Positions 42,950-51,355 of a DNA stretch of 64,000 bases are shown here, one piece after another. This DNA is from Rhodobacteraceae bacterium UBA6197 (GTDB lineage: Bacteria; Pseudomonadota; Alphaproteobacteria; Rhodobacterales; Rhodobacteraceae). The notes under the pieces are model-generated. The model had not been told where the DNA came from, did not search any database, and was given only the letters and a program-made list of their open reading frames with translations. The position numbers and the translations under genes were made by a program. Location of the stretch: contig DISZ01000001.1 in NCBI GenBank assembly GCA_002422085.1, positions 1 through 64,000 of the forward strand, read 5' to 3'. Each line of letters starts with the position of its first letter. The stretch's first letter is position 1.

Positions 42950-44074
42950 ATGCAACGGCTTGAAAACATCTTCTGGCTTGTCGGCAAAGAGCTGAAAAGC
43001 GTGTTGGGTGACCCGGTAATGGTGATCCTGATTCTGTGGTCTTTCGTTGTCGCCGTGATGCTCGAAGCCAGCGGTGCCGGCGACACGGTGAAGAACGCCG
43101 CCATCGCGATCGTGGATGAAGATCGCTCGACCCTGACGCGGCAGATCACCGATGCGCTGATGCCGCCGTGGTTCCAGACACCGGTCGAGATGACCTCCGA
43201 TCAGGCAAATGCCGCGATGGACCGCGGCGAGATCATGTTCGCGCTGGCCTTCCCGCCAAGTTTCGCCGCCGATGCGGTCGCAGGCAAGGCGCCAGTCGCC
43301 CAGCTTCTTGCCGATGCCACCGCGGTTTCGCAGGCGCAACTTGGCACCGATTACATCCGAAGCATCGTGCAGGCGGAAAGTCTCATCTTCCTGACCCACA
43401 CCCCCCAGGCACCTGCGCCAGAGCTGCAACTGGAGTTGCGCCGCGCCTTCAACCCCAATGGCAACCCGGTCTGGTTCAAGGCGATGTCCTCGCTTCTGAA
43501 CCAGCTATCGCTGTTGACCATCGCGCTGACCGGGGCCGCGATGCTGCGCGAGCGCGAGCACGGCACCATTGAACATCTGATGGTGATGCCCCTCACTCCG
43601 GTCGAGGTGGCGCTGTCGAAGGTTCTGGCGACGATGCTGGTGGTGCTGGTCGCCTTCATCGGCTCCCTGCTGGTCGTGGTGCAGGGGGTGTTGCGGGTGC
43701 CGGTCGCGGGCTCCGAGCCACTGCTTGTGGCAGGGGCGGCAGTCTATCTTTGGGCGGCTGCCGCGATCGGAATGCTGCTGGGCACATTGGCGCGCAGCAT
43801 GGCGCAGTTCGCGCTGTTGGTGATCATGGTCATCATCCCGGTCATCATGTTGTCGGGCGGCATGGGGGCGGTCGAAAGCCAACCGGATCTGGTGCAGCGT
43901 CTGACCCTCGCGCTGCCATCGCGCCACTTTCTGGCCTTTGCCAAGGCGGTCGCCTTTCGGGGTGCGGGCCTTGCCACGGTCTGGCCCCAACTGGTGCTGA
44001 TGGCAGGGCTGGGGATCGGGTTCTTCGCGGGAAGTCTGGCTCTCTTTCGCCGTTCGATGAGCCTCACCGGGTAA
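42950..44074 (+). CDS. ABC-2 type permease (YhhJ-like)
   Basis: A 374-residue ABC-2 permease: first TM helix at about 22-40, a large periplasmic domain (about 45-175), then five TM helices with the conserved REREHGTIEHLMVMPLTPVE (about 200-219) typical of YhhJ/YbhR. It starts one base after the RbbA-like stop and ends the exporter unit. It should form the second half of the membrane pore. Confidence 0.91.
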   Translation: MQRLENIFWLVGKELKSVLGDPVMVILILWSFVVAVMLEASGAGDTVKNAAIAIVDEDRSTLTRQITDALMPPWFQTPVEMTSDQANAAMDRGEIMFALAFPPSFAADAVAGKAPVAQLLADATAVSQAQLGTDYIRSIVQAESLIFLTHTPQAPAPELQLELRRAFNPNGNPVWFKAMSSLLNQLSLLTIALTGAAMLREREHGTIEHLMVMPLTPVEVALSKVLATMLVVLVAFIGSLLVVVQGVLRVPVAGSEPLLVAGAAVYLWAAAAIGMLLGTLARSMAQFALLVIMVIIPVIMLSGGMGAVESQPDLVQRLTLALPSRHFLAFAKAVAFRGAGLATVWPQLVLMAGLGIGFFAGSLALFRRSMSLTG

Positions 44075-44516
44075 TTGCATCCTGCCCACTGCAACATCGG
44101 CAGAAACCCTGTGACCAGTATTCCCGCCGGTCCCGCGCGGCCGTGCGGTCTTGTGTATGGGGTGCCGCGAGCCCGCCCTGCCAGTCAAAGCCGCGCTGAA
44201 CGACAGCGGGCGCATGTTCTGCGCGCCCCACGGCTTGCGCGGATGGCCGGTCGAGACCGCCATGCCCTTGGCGTGTCAAGATCGTCGAGCGGACACCAGA
44301 GCCAGCCGCATCTGGCATTCTCGGTCCGGTGAACGCGGCACCGCAAGGTTTACGCCCCGTCTTGCCCGGTCTGGCACACCCGTTTGCACAGCGCGCCTGC
44401 CCGCCGGTGGCCCTTCGCAGGCGCGTCGACGGCACCGTGACGCAGGTTCCTCTTGATCGCTGGAAATTCAATCGGACACCTTGAAGCGAAGGGTATGAAA
44501 CGCGCCGGCGGCGCGC
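44075..44516. other. 442-bp stretch between convergent gene ends, no gene
   Basis: No frame here has a ribosome-binding site or recognisable motif. A very GC-rich dyad lies at the end of the downstream regulator gene (about 44503-44541) but has no T-tract. Confidence 0.5.
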
Positions 44517-45497
44517 CTAGGGCGCGCGCGGCGCGCCGGCACGAGGCCGTGCTGCACGCTGCCGAACCGTCTCGCCAAACTGGCGGCAATAGGCGCGCGC
44601 CAACGTAGAGGGCGACGCGAACCCGGTGCGCGAGGCAATTTCGTATAGCGTCAGATCGGTCTCAAGCGCCAGCGCGCGGGCGTGCGCCAGCCGGATCTGC
44701 CGGTAGTAGCGACCCGCCGACATGCCCAGATAGGCGTGGAACAGACGATCCATGCTTCGCGCCGACAGGGCCGCGCGTTCGGCGATGTGCGGCAATGGCA
44801 GCGGCTGCTCGGCACTTTCGCGCATCGCCACGATGGCGCGGCGCAGCGCGGCGGGCAACGCACGGTCGCTCATTCGGCTGGGCGGATCGGTCTGGGCCAT
44901 TTGCGGCGCCCGAACTTCGCTGCGGCCGAACATGTTGGCCACGTCGTAGCGCAACGCCTCGCCCCCCTGCGCACCGATCAGATCAAGCGACCAACTCAGC
45001 ACATTCTGTGCGCCGCCACAGGTCAGGATATTGCCGTCGGAAACATAGGGATCGTTGGTGACGATGATCTCGGGAAAGGCCTCGGCCAGCGCCTCGCGCT
45101 CCATCCAGTGAATCGCGGCGCGGCGGCCGGCCAAAAGCCCCAACTGCGCCAGCAGCCACGCCCCGGTATCAAGCCCACCGATCAGCGGCAAGCCGCGCGC
45201 CTTGCGCAGCACTGCGGCGGCGGCCTCGCGTGGCAGGTGTTCGCGCATGCCATAGCCAGACACAAGGATCAGGCCATCCGTCGCGCCGACCCGGTCATGC
45301 GACTGATCGACAGCAATCGCCATGCGCGACGAACTGGTGACCGGCGCGCCACTTAGCGAACAAATCTGCCACGAAAAGTGCCGCTTGCCCGACAGGTCGC
45401 GCGCGGCCCGAAGCGGTTCGATGGCGCTGGCAAGCACCATGTTGGAAAAGCCGTTGAACAGCAAAAAGGTCAGATGCAGAGGCGATTTTGGCGACAT
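44517..45497 (-). CDS. cdhR: CdhR-like GlxA-family (AraC/DJ-1) regulator of carnitine catabolism
   Basis: A 326-residue activator: DJ-1/PfpI-like amidotransferase-type sensing domain (about 8-185, with GGLDTGAWLLAQLGLL where related enzymes have the nucleophile elbow) and a C-terminal AraC helix-turn-helix pair (about 220-320, AERAALSARSMDRLFHAYLG, EIASRTGFASPSTLARAYCR). The ATG at 45497 is preferred over a TTG nine codons upstream. It is divergent from the carnitine-degradation genes, as cdhR is in Pseudomonas, where CdhR senses carnitine. An inverted repeat ATTCGC-N10-GCGAAT (45496-45517) lies at its start. Confidence 0.85.
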   Translation of the reverse strand: MSPKSPLHLTFLLFNGFSNMVLASAIEPLRAARDLSGKRHFSWQICSLSGAPVTSSSRMAIAVDQSHDRVGATDGLILVSGYGMREHLPREAAAAVLRKARGLPLIGGLDTGAWLLAQLGLLAGRRAAIHWMEREALAEAFPEIIVTNDPYVSDGNILTCGGAQNVLSWSLDLIGAQGGEALRYDVANMFGRSEVRAPQMAQTDPPSRMSDRALPAALRRAIVAMRESAEQPLPLPHIAERAALSARSMDRLFHAYLGMSAGRYYRQIRLAHARALALETDLTLYEIASRTGFASPSTLARAYCRQFGETVRQRAARPRAGAPRAP

Positions 45498-45585
45498 TCG
45501 CAAATTATAGGGCGAATCATGCAAATGATGCCAGTGAATTCCCTGTCACGCTCGACCCAATCCAGACACTATCCGGAGTTCACGA

Positions 45586-46473
45586 ATGAATCGCGACGTC
45601 TTCATCACCTGTGCGGTCACGGGGTCGGGCCAGAGCCATATGAAATCCGATCTGGTGCCAATCACCCCCGCCCAGATCGCCGAGGCTTGCATCGAGGCGG
45701 CCAAGGCAGGTGCCGCGATTGCGCATGTCCATGTGCGCGATCCGCTTACCGGTGCACCCTCGCGCGACCCCGCGCTTTACCGCGAGGTGGTCGAACGGGT
45801 GCGGTCGGCCGATACGGATGTGGTGCTGAACCTGACCGCCGGTATGGGCGGCGATATCGTGCTTGGCTCGGCCGAGGCGCCGCTGCCGCTTTCGCCGCAA
45901 TCGGACCTTGTGGGGGCGACCGAACGGCTGATGCATGTCGAGGAACTGCTGCCCGAGATTTGCACCCTCGATTGCGGCACGATGAATTTTGCCGAAGCCG
46001 ACTATGTGATGACCAATACGCCCGGCACGCTGCGCGCGATGGCGGCGCGGATTCAGGCTGCCGGTGTGCGCCCTGAGATCGAAGTGTTCGACACCGGGCA
46101 TCTGTGGATGGCCCGGACACTTGTCGAAGAGGGGTTGATCGACGATCCGGTGATGATCCAACTGTGCATGGGCATTCCTTATGGCGCGCCCGCCGACCCC
46201 AACAGCCTGATGGCAATGGTGAACAATATTCCGCCCGGCTGGGTCTACTCGATGTTTTCCATCGGACGGATGCAGATGCCCTATGTCGCGCAGGCAGCGC
46301 TGGCGGGGGGCAATGTGCGCGTCGGGCTCGAGGACAACATCTGGCTCGACAAGGGCGTGCTGGCGCGCAACGGCGATCTGGTCGAACGTGCCGCGACAAT
46401 CCTGACCGGCATGGGCTGCCGAATTCTCGGCCCCGACGAGGTCCGCGCGAAACTGAAATTGACCCGGCGCTGA
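45586..46473 (+). CDS. Beta-keto acid cleavage enzyme (BKACE/DUF849), probable dehydrocarnitine cleavage
   Basis: A 295-residue zinc-dependent TIM-barrel protein of the BKACE family. The metal motif HVHVRD is at 47-52, with DTGHLW at about 167-172 and further catalytic-region motifs (NLTAGMGGD, LDCGTMNF). BKACEs join a beta-keto acid with acetyl-CoA, giving acetoacetate plus a CoA ester. Next to carnitine dehydrogenase and the thioesterase the substrate should be 3-dehydrocarnitine, giving betainyl-CoA and acetoacetate. GGAG precedes the ATG. It heads the plus-strand operon. Confidence 0.9.
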   Translation: MNRDVFITCAVTGSGQSHMKSDLVPITPAQIAEACIEAAKAGAAIAHVHVRDPLTGAPSRDPALYREVVERVRSADTDVVLNLTAGMGGDIVLGSAEAPLPLSPQSDLVGATERLMHVEELLPEICTLDCGTMNFAEADYVMTNTPGTLRAMAARIQAAGVRPEIEVFDTGHLWMARTLVEEGLIDDPVMIQLCMGIPYGAPADPNSLMAMVNNIPPGWVYSMFSIGRMQMPYVAQAALAGGNVRVGLEDNIWLDKGVLARNGDLVERAATILTGMGCRILGPDEVRAKLKLTRR

Positions 46474-46536
46474 ACGCGGCGGAAAACTACGCGAAAGACC
46501 GGAAAACGGTCGCACTGCAACAGGGAGACTGAAACG

Positions 46537-48093
46537 ATGAACGGCATGAAAAACGGAATTTCCCGGCGCGGGTTGCTGGCCGGGGCGGCGGGGATGACGG
46601 CTGCGGGGCTGATCCTGCCGCGCGGCGCCTTTGCGCAAACGGCCAAGCGCGGCGGCACGCTGCGCATCGGCCATGCCAGCGGCGCCACCTCGGATTCGCT
46701 CGATCCGGCCACTTTTGCTGCGGGTCCGATCGTCACCGCGATGCTTGCGGTCTGCAACAACCTCGTCGAAATTGACGCCAAGGGCCAGGCCGTGCCCGAG
46801 CTGGCCGAAAGCTATGAACCCGACGCCGAGGCCAAGGTCTGGACCTTCCGACTGCGCGATGATGCTACCTTCTCGGACGGGCGCAAGGTGACGGCGGCCG
46901 ATGTCATCGCCTCGTTCAACCATCACCGCGGCGCGGATACGAAATCCGGCGCCAAAGGCTCGCTGGATCAGGTCGTCGATATCCGCGCGGATGGCGAAAC
47001 CGCGGTGGTGTTCGAGCTGTCTTCGGGCAATGCCGACTTTGCCTATCTGACCTCGGATTATCATTTCGTGATCATGCCCGCGAAAGCGGATGGCACCCTC
47101 GACTGGGAATCGGCGCTCGGCACCGGCGGCTATGTGATCGAGAATTTCGAGCCCGGCGTGCGGATCTCGCTCAAGCGGCGCGACGACTATTGGAAGGCCG
47201 AACGCGCCTGGTTCGACGAGGCGGTGTTGCTGACCATCAACGACCCGACGGCCCGACAGAACGCGCTGATGACCGGCGAGGTCGATGTCATCAACTCGCC
47301 CGATCTGGCGACCCTGCACCTGTTGCAACGGCGTCCGGGTCTGAGCCTCGTCGAGGTGACGGGGACCGCGCACTACACGATGCCGATGTTTTGCGACGTG
47401 GCGCCCTTCAAGGATGCCAATGTGCGCAAGGCGCTGAAATATGCGGTGAACCGGCAAGAGATCCTCGACAAGGTGTTGCGCGGCCATGGCCAGATTGCCA
47501 ATGACAGCCCGATTGCGCCCGCGAACCGCTACTATGCCACCGATCTGCCGCAGCATACCTATGACCCGGACCGTGCGAAATTCTATCTGAAAGAAGCCGG
47601 CATGGAGGGACTCAAGGTCGAGATTTCGGCGGCCGATGCGGCCTCGGTCGGCGCGCTTGACATGGTGCAGCTGTTCCAGCAATCGGCGCAGGCTGCGGGG
47701 ATCGAGCTGACCGTCAAACGCGAACCAGACGATGGCTACTGGTCGAACGTCTGGCTGAAGAAACCTTTCTGCGTAAGTTATTGGAATGGCCGGCCGACCG
47801 AGGACGACATGTTCAGCCTCGTCTATGCCAAGGGCGCCGAGTGGAACGAAGGCCACTGGGAAAACGACCGTTTCAATGAACTTTTGCTGAAGGCGCGCGC
47901 CGAACTCGATGACAGTCTGCGCCGCGAGATGTATCACGAGATGCAGGGCCTTGTCAGCGAGGACGGCGGCACGATCATTCCGATCTTCGTCAATTATATC
48001 GACGTGGCCAACGACAAGGTGGCACATGGCGAGGTGGCCTCGAACCGCTTCCTCGACGGCTGGAAAATTGTGGAACGGTGGTGGCAGGCATGA
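46537..48093 (+). CDS. ABC transporter substrate-binding protein (family 5, peptide type)
   Basis: A 518-residue periplasmic receptor with a Tat-like leader (SRRGLLAGAAGMTAAGLILP) and the extracellular solute-binding family 5 fold (GGTLRIGHASGA at the start, LAESYEPDAEAKVWTFRLRD, FKDANVRKALKYAVNRQEIL). This family usually binds peptides, nickel or opines. Here it is inside a carnitine operon together with its own two permeases and ATPase, so it likely binds carnitine, acylcarnitine or a related quaternary ammonium compound. AGGGAG precedes the ATG. Its stop overlaps the next start (ATGA). Confidence 0.9.
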   Translation: MNGMKNGISRRGLLAGAAGMTAAGLILPRGAFAQTAKRGGTLRIGHASGATSDSLDPATFAAGPIVTAMLAVCNNLVEIDAKGQAVPELAESYEPDAEAKVWTFRLRDDATFSDGRKVTAADVIASFNHHRGADTKSGAKGSLDQVVDIRADGETAVVFELSSGNADFAYLTSDYHFVIMPAKADGTLDWESALGTGGYVIENFEPGVRISLKRRDDYWKAERAWFDEAVLLTINDPTARQNALMTGEVDVINSPDLATLHLLQRRPGLSLVEVTGTAHYTMPMFCDVAPFKDANVRKALKYAVNRQEILDKVLRGHGQIANDSPIAPANRYYATDLPQHTYDPDRAKFYLKEAGMEGLKVEISAADAASVGALDMVQLFQQSAQAAGIELTVKREPDDGYWSNVWLKKPFCVSYWNGRPTEDDMFSLVYAKGAEWNEGHWENDRFNELLLKARAELDDSLRREMYHEMQGLVSEDGGTIIPIFVNYIDVANDKVAHGEVASNRFLDGWKIVERWWQA

Positions 48094-49544
48094 AGATTGC
48101 GGCAATTGGCGGTGGCGTTATCGGTGGCGGCTGGATCGCCCGGTTCATTCTTGCGGGGCATGACGTCGCCGTCTTTGACCCGCATCCAGACGCCAAGCGT
48201 ATCGTCGGCGAAGTGCTGACCAATGCCTCCCGCGCCTGGGAGCGGCTGTTTCAGGCGCCGCTGCCTGTGCCGGGGCAGATCACCTGGGTCGGCTCCATCG
48301 CCGAGGCCGTGGCCGGTGCGGACCATATCCAGGAAAGCGTGCCTGAGCGGCTGGATCTCAAGCACCGCATCCTGGCCGAGATCGAGGCCAGTGCTTCACC
48401 CGAGGCCGTCATCGGTTCGTCCACCTCGGGGTTCAAGCCATCAGAACTGCGCGCGGGGTCCAAACACCCCGAGCGCATCCTTGTCGCGCATCCGTTCAAC
48501 CCGGTCTATCTGCTGCCGGTGGTCGAGATCGTCGGCGGCGGCGCGGCCGCAGATCGCACCTGCGCTCTGTTGACCTCGGTTGGCATGAAGCCGGTGCAGA
48601 TCGCGCGCGAAATCGACGCCCATATCGGCGACCGGCTGCTTGAGGCGGTCTGGCGCGAGGCGCTCTGGCTGGTCAACGACGGCATCGCCACCACCGAAGA
48701 AATCGACGACATCATCCGCTTTGGCTTTGGCCTGCGCTGGGCACAGATGGGTCTTTTCGAGACCTATCGCATCGCCGGTGGCGAGGCCGGAATGCGGCAT
48801 TTCCTCGGCCAGTTCGGGCCGGCGCTGAAATGGCCCTGGACCAAGCTGATGGATGTGCCCGATCTTGATGACGCGCTGATCGATCGGATCGCGGGGCAAT
48901 CCGATGCGCAATCGGGGGCGCATTCGATCCGCGAACTGGAACGTATCCGCGATGACAACCTTGTCGGCATCTTGCAGGCGTTGAAAGCCAATGACTGGGG
49001 TGCGGGGCAAGTCGTGCGGCAGATGGAGGACGGGTTCTATGCGCGCGAGGGCGTACCCGACACAGGCTATCCACTGCACTTGCATCGCACGCGCGTTTCG
49101 GGCGGCTGGATCGACTACAACGGCCATATGACCGAATTCCGCTATCTTCAGGTGCTTGGCGACGCGACCGACGCTTTCATGATTCACATTGGACTCGACG
49201 CCAACTATCGCGCGCAGGGGTGTTCGGCCTATACGGTCGAAACCCATATCCGGAATCTGTCCGAGGCGAAGGCCGGTGAGCTGCTGAGTGTCGAGACGCG
49301 GCTGCTGGGCCACGACTCCAAACGCTTCCGTCTGCATCACGAGATCTTGCGCGAGGATGGCAGCACGGTGGTCACGGGTGAACACATGCTGTTGCATGTC
49401 GATACCAAAGCGGGCCGCGCGATGGCAATGCCCGCGTCGCTGATCGCATCACTTGATGCCGTGGCACGTCAGGAAAGCGCCGCACACCCCGAACACGCCG
49501 GCGCGGGGATCCGACGGATCGGCCAGCCGGAGAAGGTCGGTTGA
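48090..49544 (+). CDS. lcdH: Carnitine 3-dehydrogenase fused to betainyl-CoA thioesterase
   Basis: A 484-residue two-enzyme fusion. N-terminal part (about 1-315): NAD-binding 3-hydroxyacyl-CoA-dehydrogenase-type fold with the dinucleotide motif GGGVIGGGW (7-15) and the C-terminal helical domain; this oxidises L-carnitine to 3-dehydrocarnitine. C-terminal part (about 335-484): hot-dog thioesterase (GGWIDYNGHMTEFRYLQVLG), fitting hydrolysis of betainyl-CoA to glycine betaine. The same fusion is known in Sinorhizobium meliloti. The ATG at 48090 overlaps the receptor stop; the TTG start of the next gene overlaps its stop. Confidence 0.92.
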   Translation: MKIAAIGGGVIGGGWIARFILAGHDVAVFDPHPDAKRIVGEVLTNASRAWERLFQAPLPVPGQITWVGSIAEAVAGADHIQESVPERLDLKHRILAEIEASASPEAVIGSSTSGFKPSELRAGSKHPERILVAHPFNPVYLLPVVEIVGGGAAADRTCALLTSVGMKPVQIAREIDAHIGDRLLEAVWREALWLVNDGIATTEEIDDIIRFGFGLRWAQMGLFETYRIAGGEAGMRHFLGQFGPALKWPWTKLMDVPDLDDALIDRIAGQSDAQSGAHSIRELERIRDDNLVGILQALKANDWGAGQVVRQMEDGFYAREGVPDTGYPLHLHRTRVSGGWIDYNGHMTEFRYLQVLGDATDAFMIHIGLDANYRAQGCSAYTVETHIRNLSEAKAGELLSVETRLLGHDSKRFRLHHEILREDGSTVVTGEHMLLHVDTKAGRAMAMPASLIASLDAVARQESAAHPEHAGAGIRRIGQPEKVG

Positions 49545-50521
49545 GCGGCGCGCCTGCGGGCCAACGCCATCCGCTGCTGCGGATGATCGCGGCACGGCTG
49601 GGGATCGGGGTGTTTACCCTGTTCGTGATCTCGACGCTGATCTTTCTGGCGATCAGCCTGCTGCCCGGCGACATCGCGCAGCAGGTGCTTGGCCAGTCGG
49701 CGACGCCCGAAACCGTCGCCGCCTTCCGCCGCGAACTGGGGCTCGATCAGCCGCTGTTCTGGCGTTACCTCGACTGGATCGGCGGCGTGCTGCACGGCGA
49801 TTTCGGCCAGTCGCTGGCCAATGGCCGCCCGGTCGCGGCGCTGCTGGCGGCACGGTTGGGCAACACGATGTTCCTGGCCGCCTATGCCGCGCTGATCGCG
49901 GTGCCTCTGGCGGTGACGCTTGGGCTTTTGTCGGCGCTCTGGCGGGGGCGGATGTTCGACCGGATCACCAACGTGCTGACGCTTTCGGCGATTTCCCTGC
50001 CCGAGTTTCTTATCGCCTATATCCTGATGTTCTTGCTCGCGGTGCGGATGGGCTGGTTTCCTTCGATCGCCGATCCGGGGGCGTCGCCGGGGTTTGGCGA
50101 GATGCTGAACCGCACGTTCCTGCCCGCGATCACGCTCGTTCTGGTCGTCACCGCACATATGATGCGAATGACCCGGGCGGCGGTGGTGAACGTGATGGGC
50201 AACCCCTATGTCACCATGGCGCGGCTCAAGGGCGCCTCGCGCTGGCGCGTCGTCACCCGCCATGCCCTGCCCAACGCGCTTGCCCCGATCGTCAATGTCG
50301 TGGCGCTGAATATCGCCTGGCTGATTACCGGAGTCGTCATTGTCGAGGTGGTCTTCGTCTATCCCGGCCTTGGCCAGTTGATGGTCGACAGCGTGACCAA
50401 CCGCGATATTCCCGTGGTGCAGGCCTGCGCGCTGATCTTTGCTGCGGTCTATATCCTGCTCAACCTGCTGGCCGATGTCGTGGCGATTGCCGCGAACCCG
50501 CGCCTGTTGCATCCGAGGTGA
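49541..50521 (+). CDS. ABC transporter permease (DppB family)
   Basis: A 326-residue inner-membrane permease of the peptide/nickel/opine type with six TM helices. The EAA loop is at about 225-245 (YVTMARLKGASRWRVVTRHA) and the N-terminal segment GDIAQQVLGQSATPETVAAF is characteristic of DppB. The likely start is the TTG at 49541, overlapping the fusion-enzyme stop (TTGA). An internal ATG near 49583 is possible. Confidence 0.9.
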   Translation: MSGAPAGQRHPLLRMIAARLGIGVFTLFVISTLIFLAISLLPGDIAQQVLGQSATPETVAAFRRELGLDQPLFWRYLDWIGGVLHGDFGQSLANGRPVAALLAARLGNTMFLAAYAALIAVPLAVTLGLLSALWRGRMFDRITNVLTLSAISLPEFLIAYILMFLLAVRMGWFPSIADPGASPGFGEMLNRTFLPAITLVLVVTAHMMRMTRAAVVNVMGNPYVTMARLKGASRWRVVTRHALPNALAPIVNVVALNIAWLITGVVIVEVVFVYPGLGQLMVDSVTNRDIPVVQACALIFAAVYILLNLLADVVAIAANPRLLHPR

Positions 50522-50525
50522 CGCC

Positions 50526-51353
50526 ATGACCCGCCTGGCAAAGCTGCTTCGCACCATGCCGCCGACCGCAGTGTTCGGCCTGATCGTGATCGTGATCTAT
50601 CTGGTGGTGGCGCTCAGCGCGCCCTTGTTCGCGCCCCATGGTCAGGCCGAGATCGTCGGCGCCCAGTTCGAGCCCTGGGGCGAAGTCTATGCCCTTGGCA
50701 CCGATGCGCTTGGGCGCGACATGCTTTCGCGGCTGATCTGGGGCGCGCGCAATACCGTCGGCGTGGCGCTGGCCACCACGGCCATCGCCTTTTCATTGGG
50801 CGCGGTGGCGGGGCTTCTGGCGGCGGCGCTGGGCGGCTTTGTCGATCTGGTTCTCTCGCGCGCGGTAGATGTGATGATGGCGGTGCCACCGCTGATCTTG
50901 ACGCTGCTGGCTCTGTCCGCATTGGGCCCCGGCGTGCTCAACCTGATCCTGGTCGTTGCGCTGCTTGACAGCACCCGTGTCTTTCGCCTCGCGCGCGCCA
51001 CGGCGATGAATGTCATGGTGATGGACTATGTCGAGGCCGCCCAGTTGCGCGGCGAGGGCACGCGCTGGATCATCCTGCGCGAGGTGCTGCCCAATATCTC
51101 GGCGCCACTGATCGCTGAATTCGGGCTGCGCTTCTGCTTTGTCTTTCTCACCATCTCGGCGCTCAGCTTTCTTGGCCTTGGCCTGCCGCCGCCGATGGCC
51201 GACTGGGGGGCAATGGTGCGCGACAATGCCGCGCTGATAACCTTTGGCGATATCACCCCGCTCTTGCCTGCCGCCTGCATCGCGGTGCTGACGATCTCGG
51301 TCAATTTCGTCATCGACTGGATGCTGCATCGCGCCTCGGGGCTGAAGGAGTAA
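50526..51353 (+). CDS. ABC transporter permease (DppC family)
   Basis: A 275-residue permease, DppC-type partner of the preceding gene. Motifs: GTDALGRDMLSRLIWGARNT (about 58-77) and the EAA-like loop DYVEAAQLRGEGTRWIILRE (about 170-189), with six TM helices. The start at 50526 lies 4 bases after the dppB-type stop. A longer upstream frame is antisense-free but overlaps the previous gene and is rejected. Confidence 0.91.
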   Translation: MTRLAKLLRTMPPTAVFGLIVIVIYLVVALSAPLFAPHGQAEIVGAQFEPWGEVYALGTDALGRDMLSRLIWGARNTVGVALATTAIAFSLGAVAGLLAAALGGFVDLVLSRAVDVMMAVPPLILTLLALSALGPGVLNLILVVALLDSTRVFRLARATAMNVMVMDYVEAAQLRGEGTRWIILREVLPNISAPLIAEFGLRFCFVFLTISALSFLGLGLPPPMADWGAMVRDNAALITFGDITPLLPAACIAVLTISVNFVIDWMLHRASGLKE

Positions 51354-51355
51354 CC

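Noticed and set aside
44503..44541. GC-rich dyad at the end of the cdhR-like gene as a terminator
   Set aside because: Imperfect stem and no T-tract on either strand.
45580..48105. Very long minus-strand open frame (841 codons) opposite the carnitine genes
   Set aside because: It mirrors BKACE and the ABC receptor, both with clear family motifs; in GC-rich DNA antisense frames stay open. No motif or ribosome-binding site of its own.
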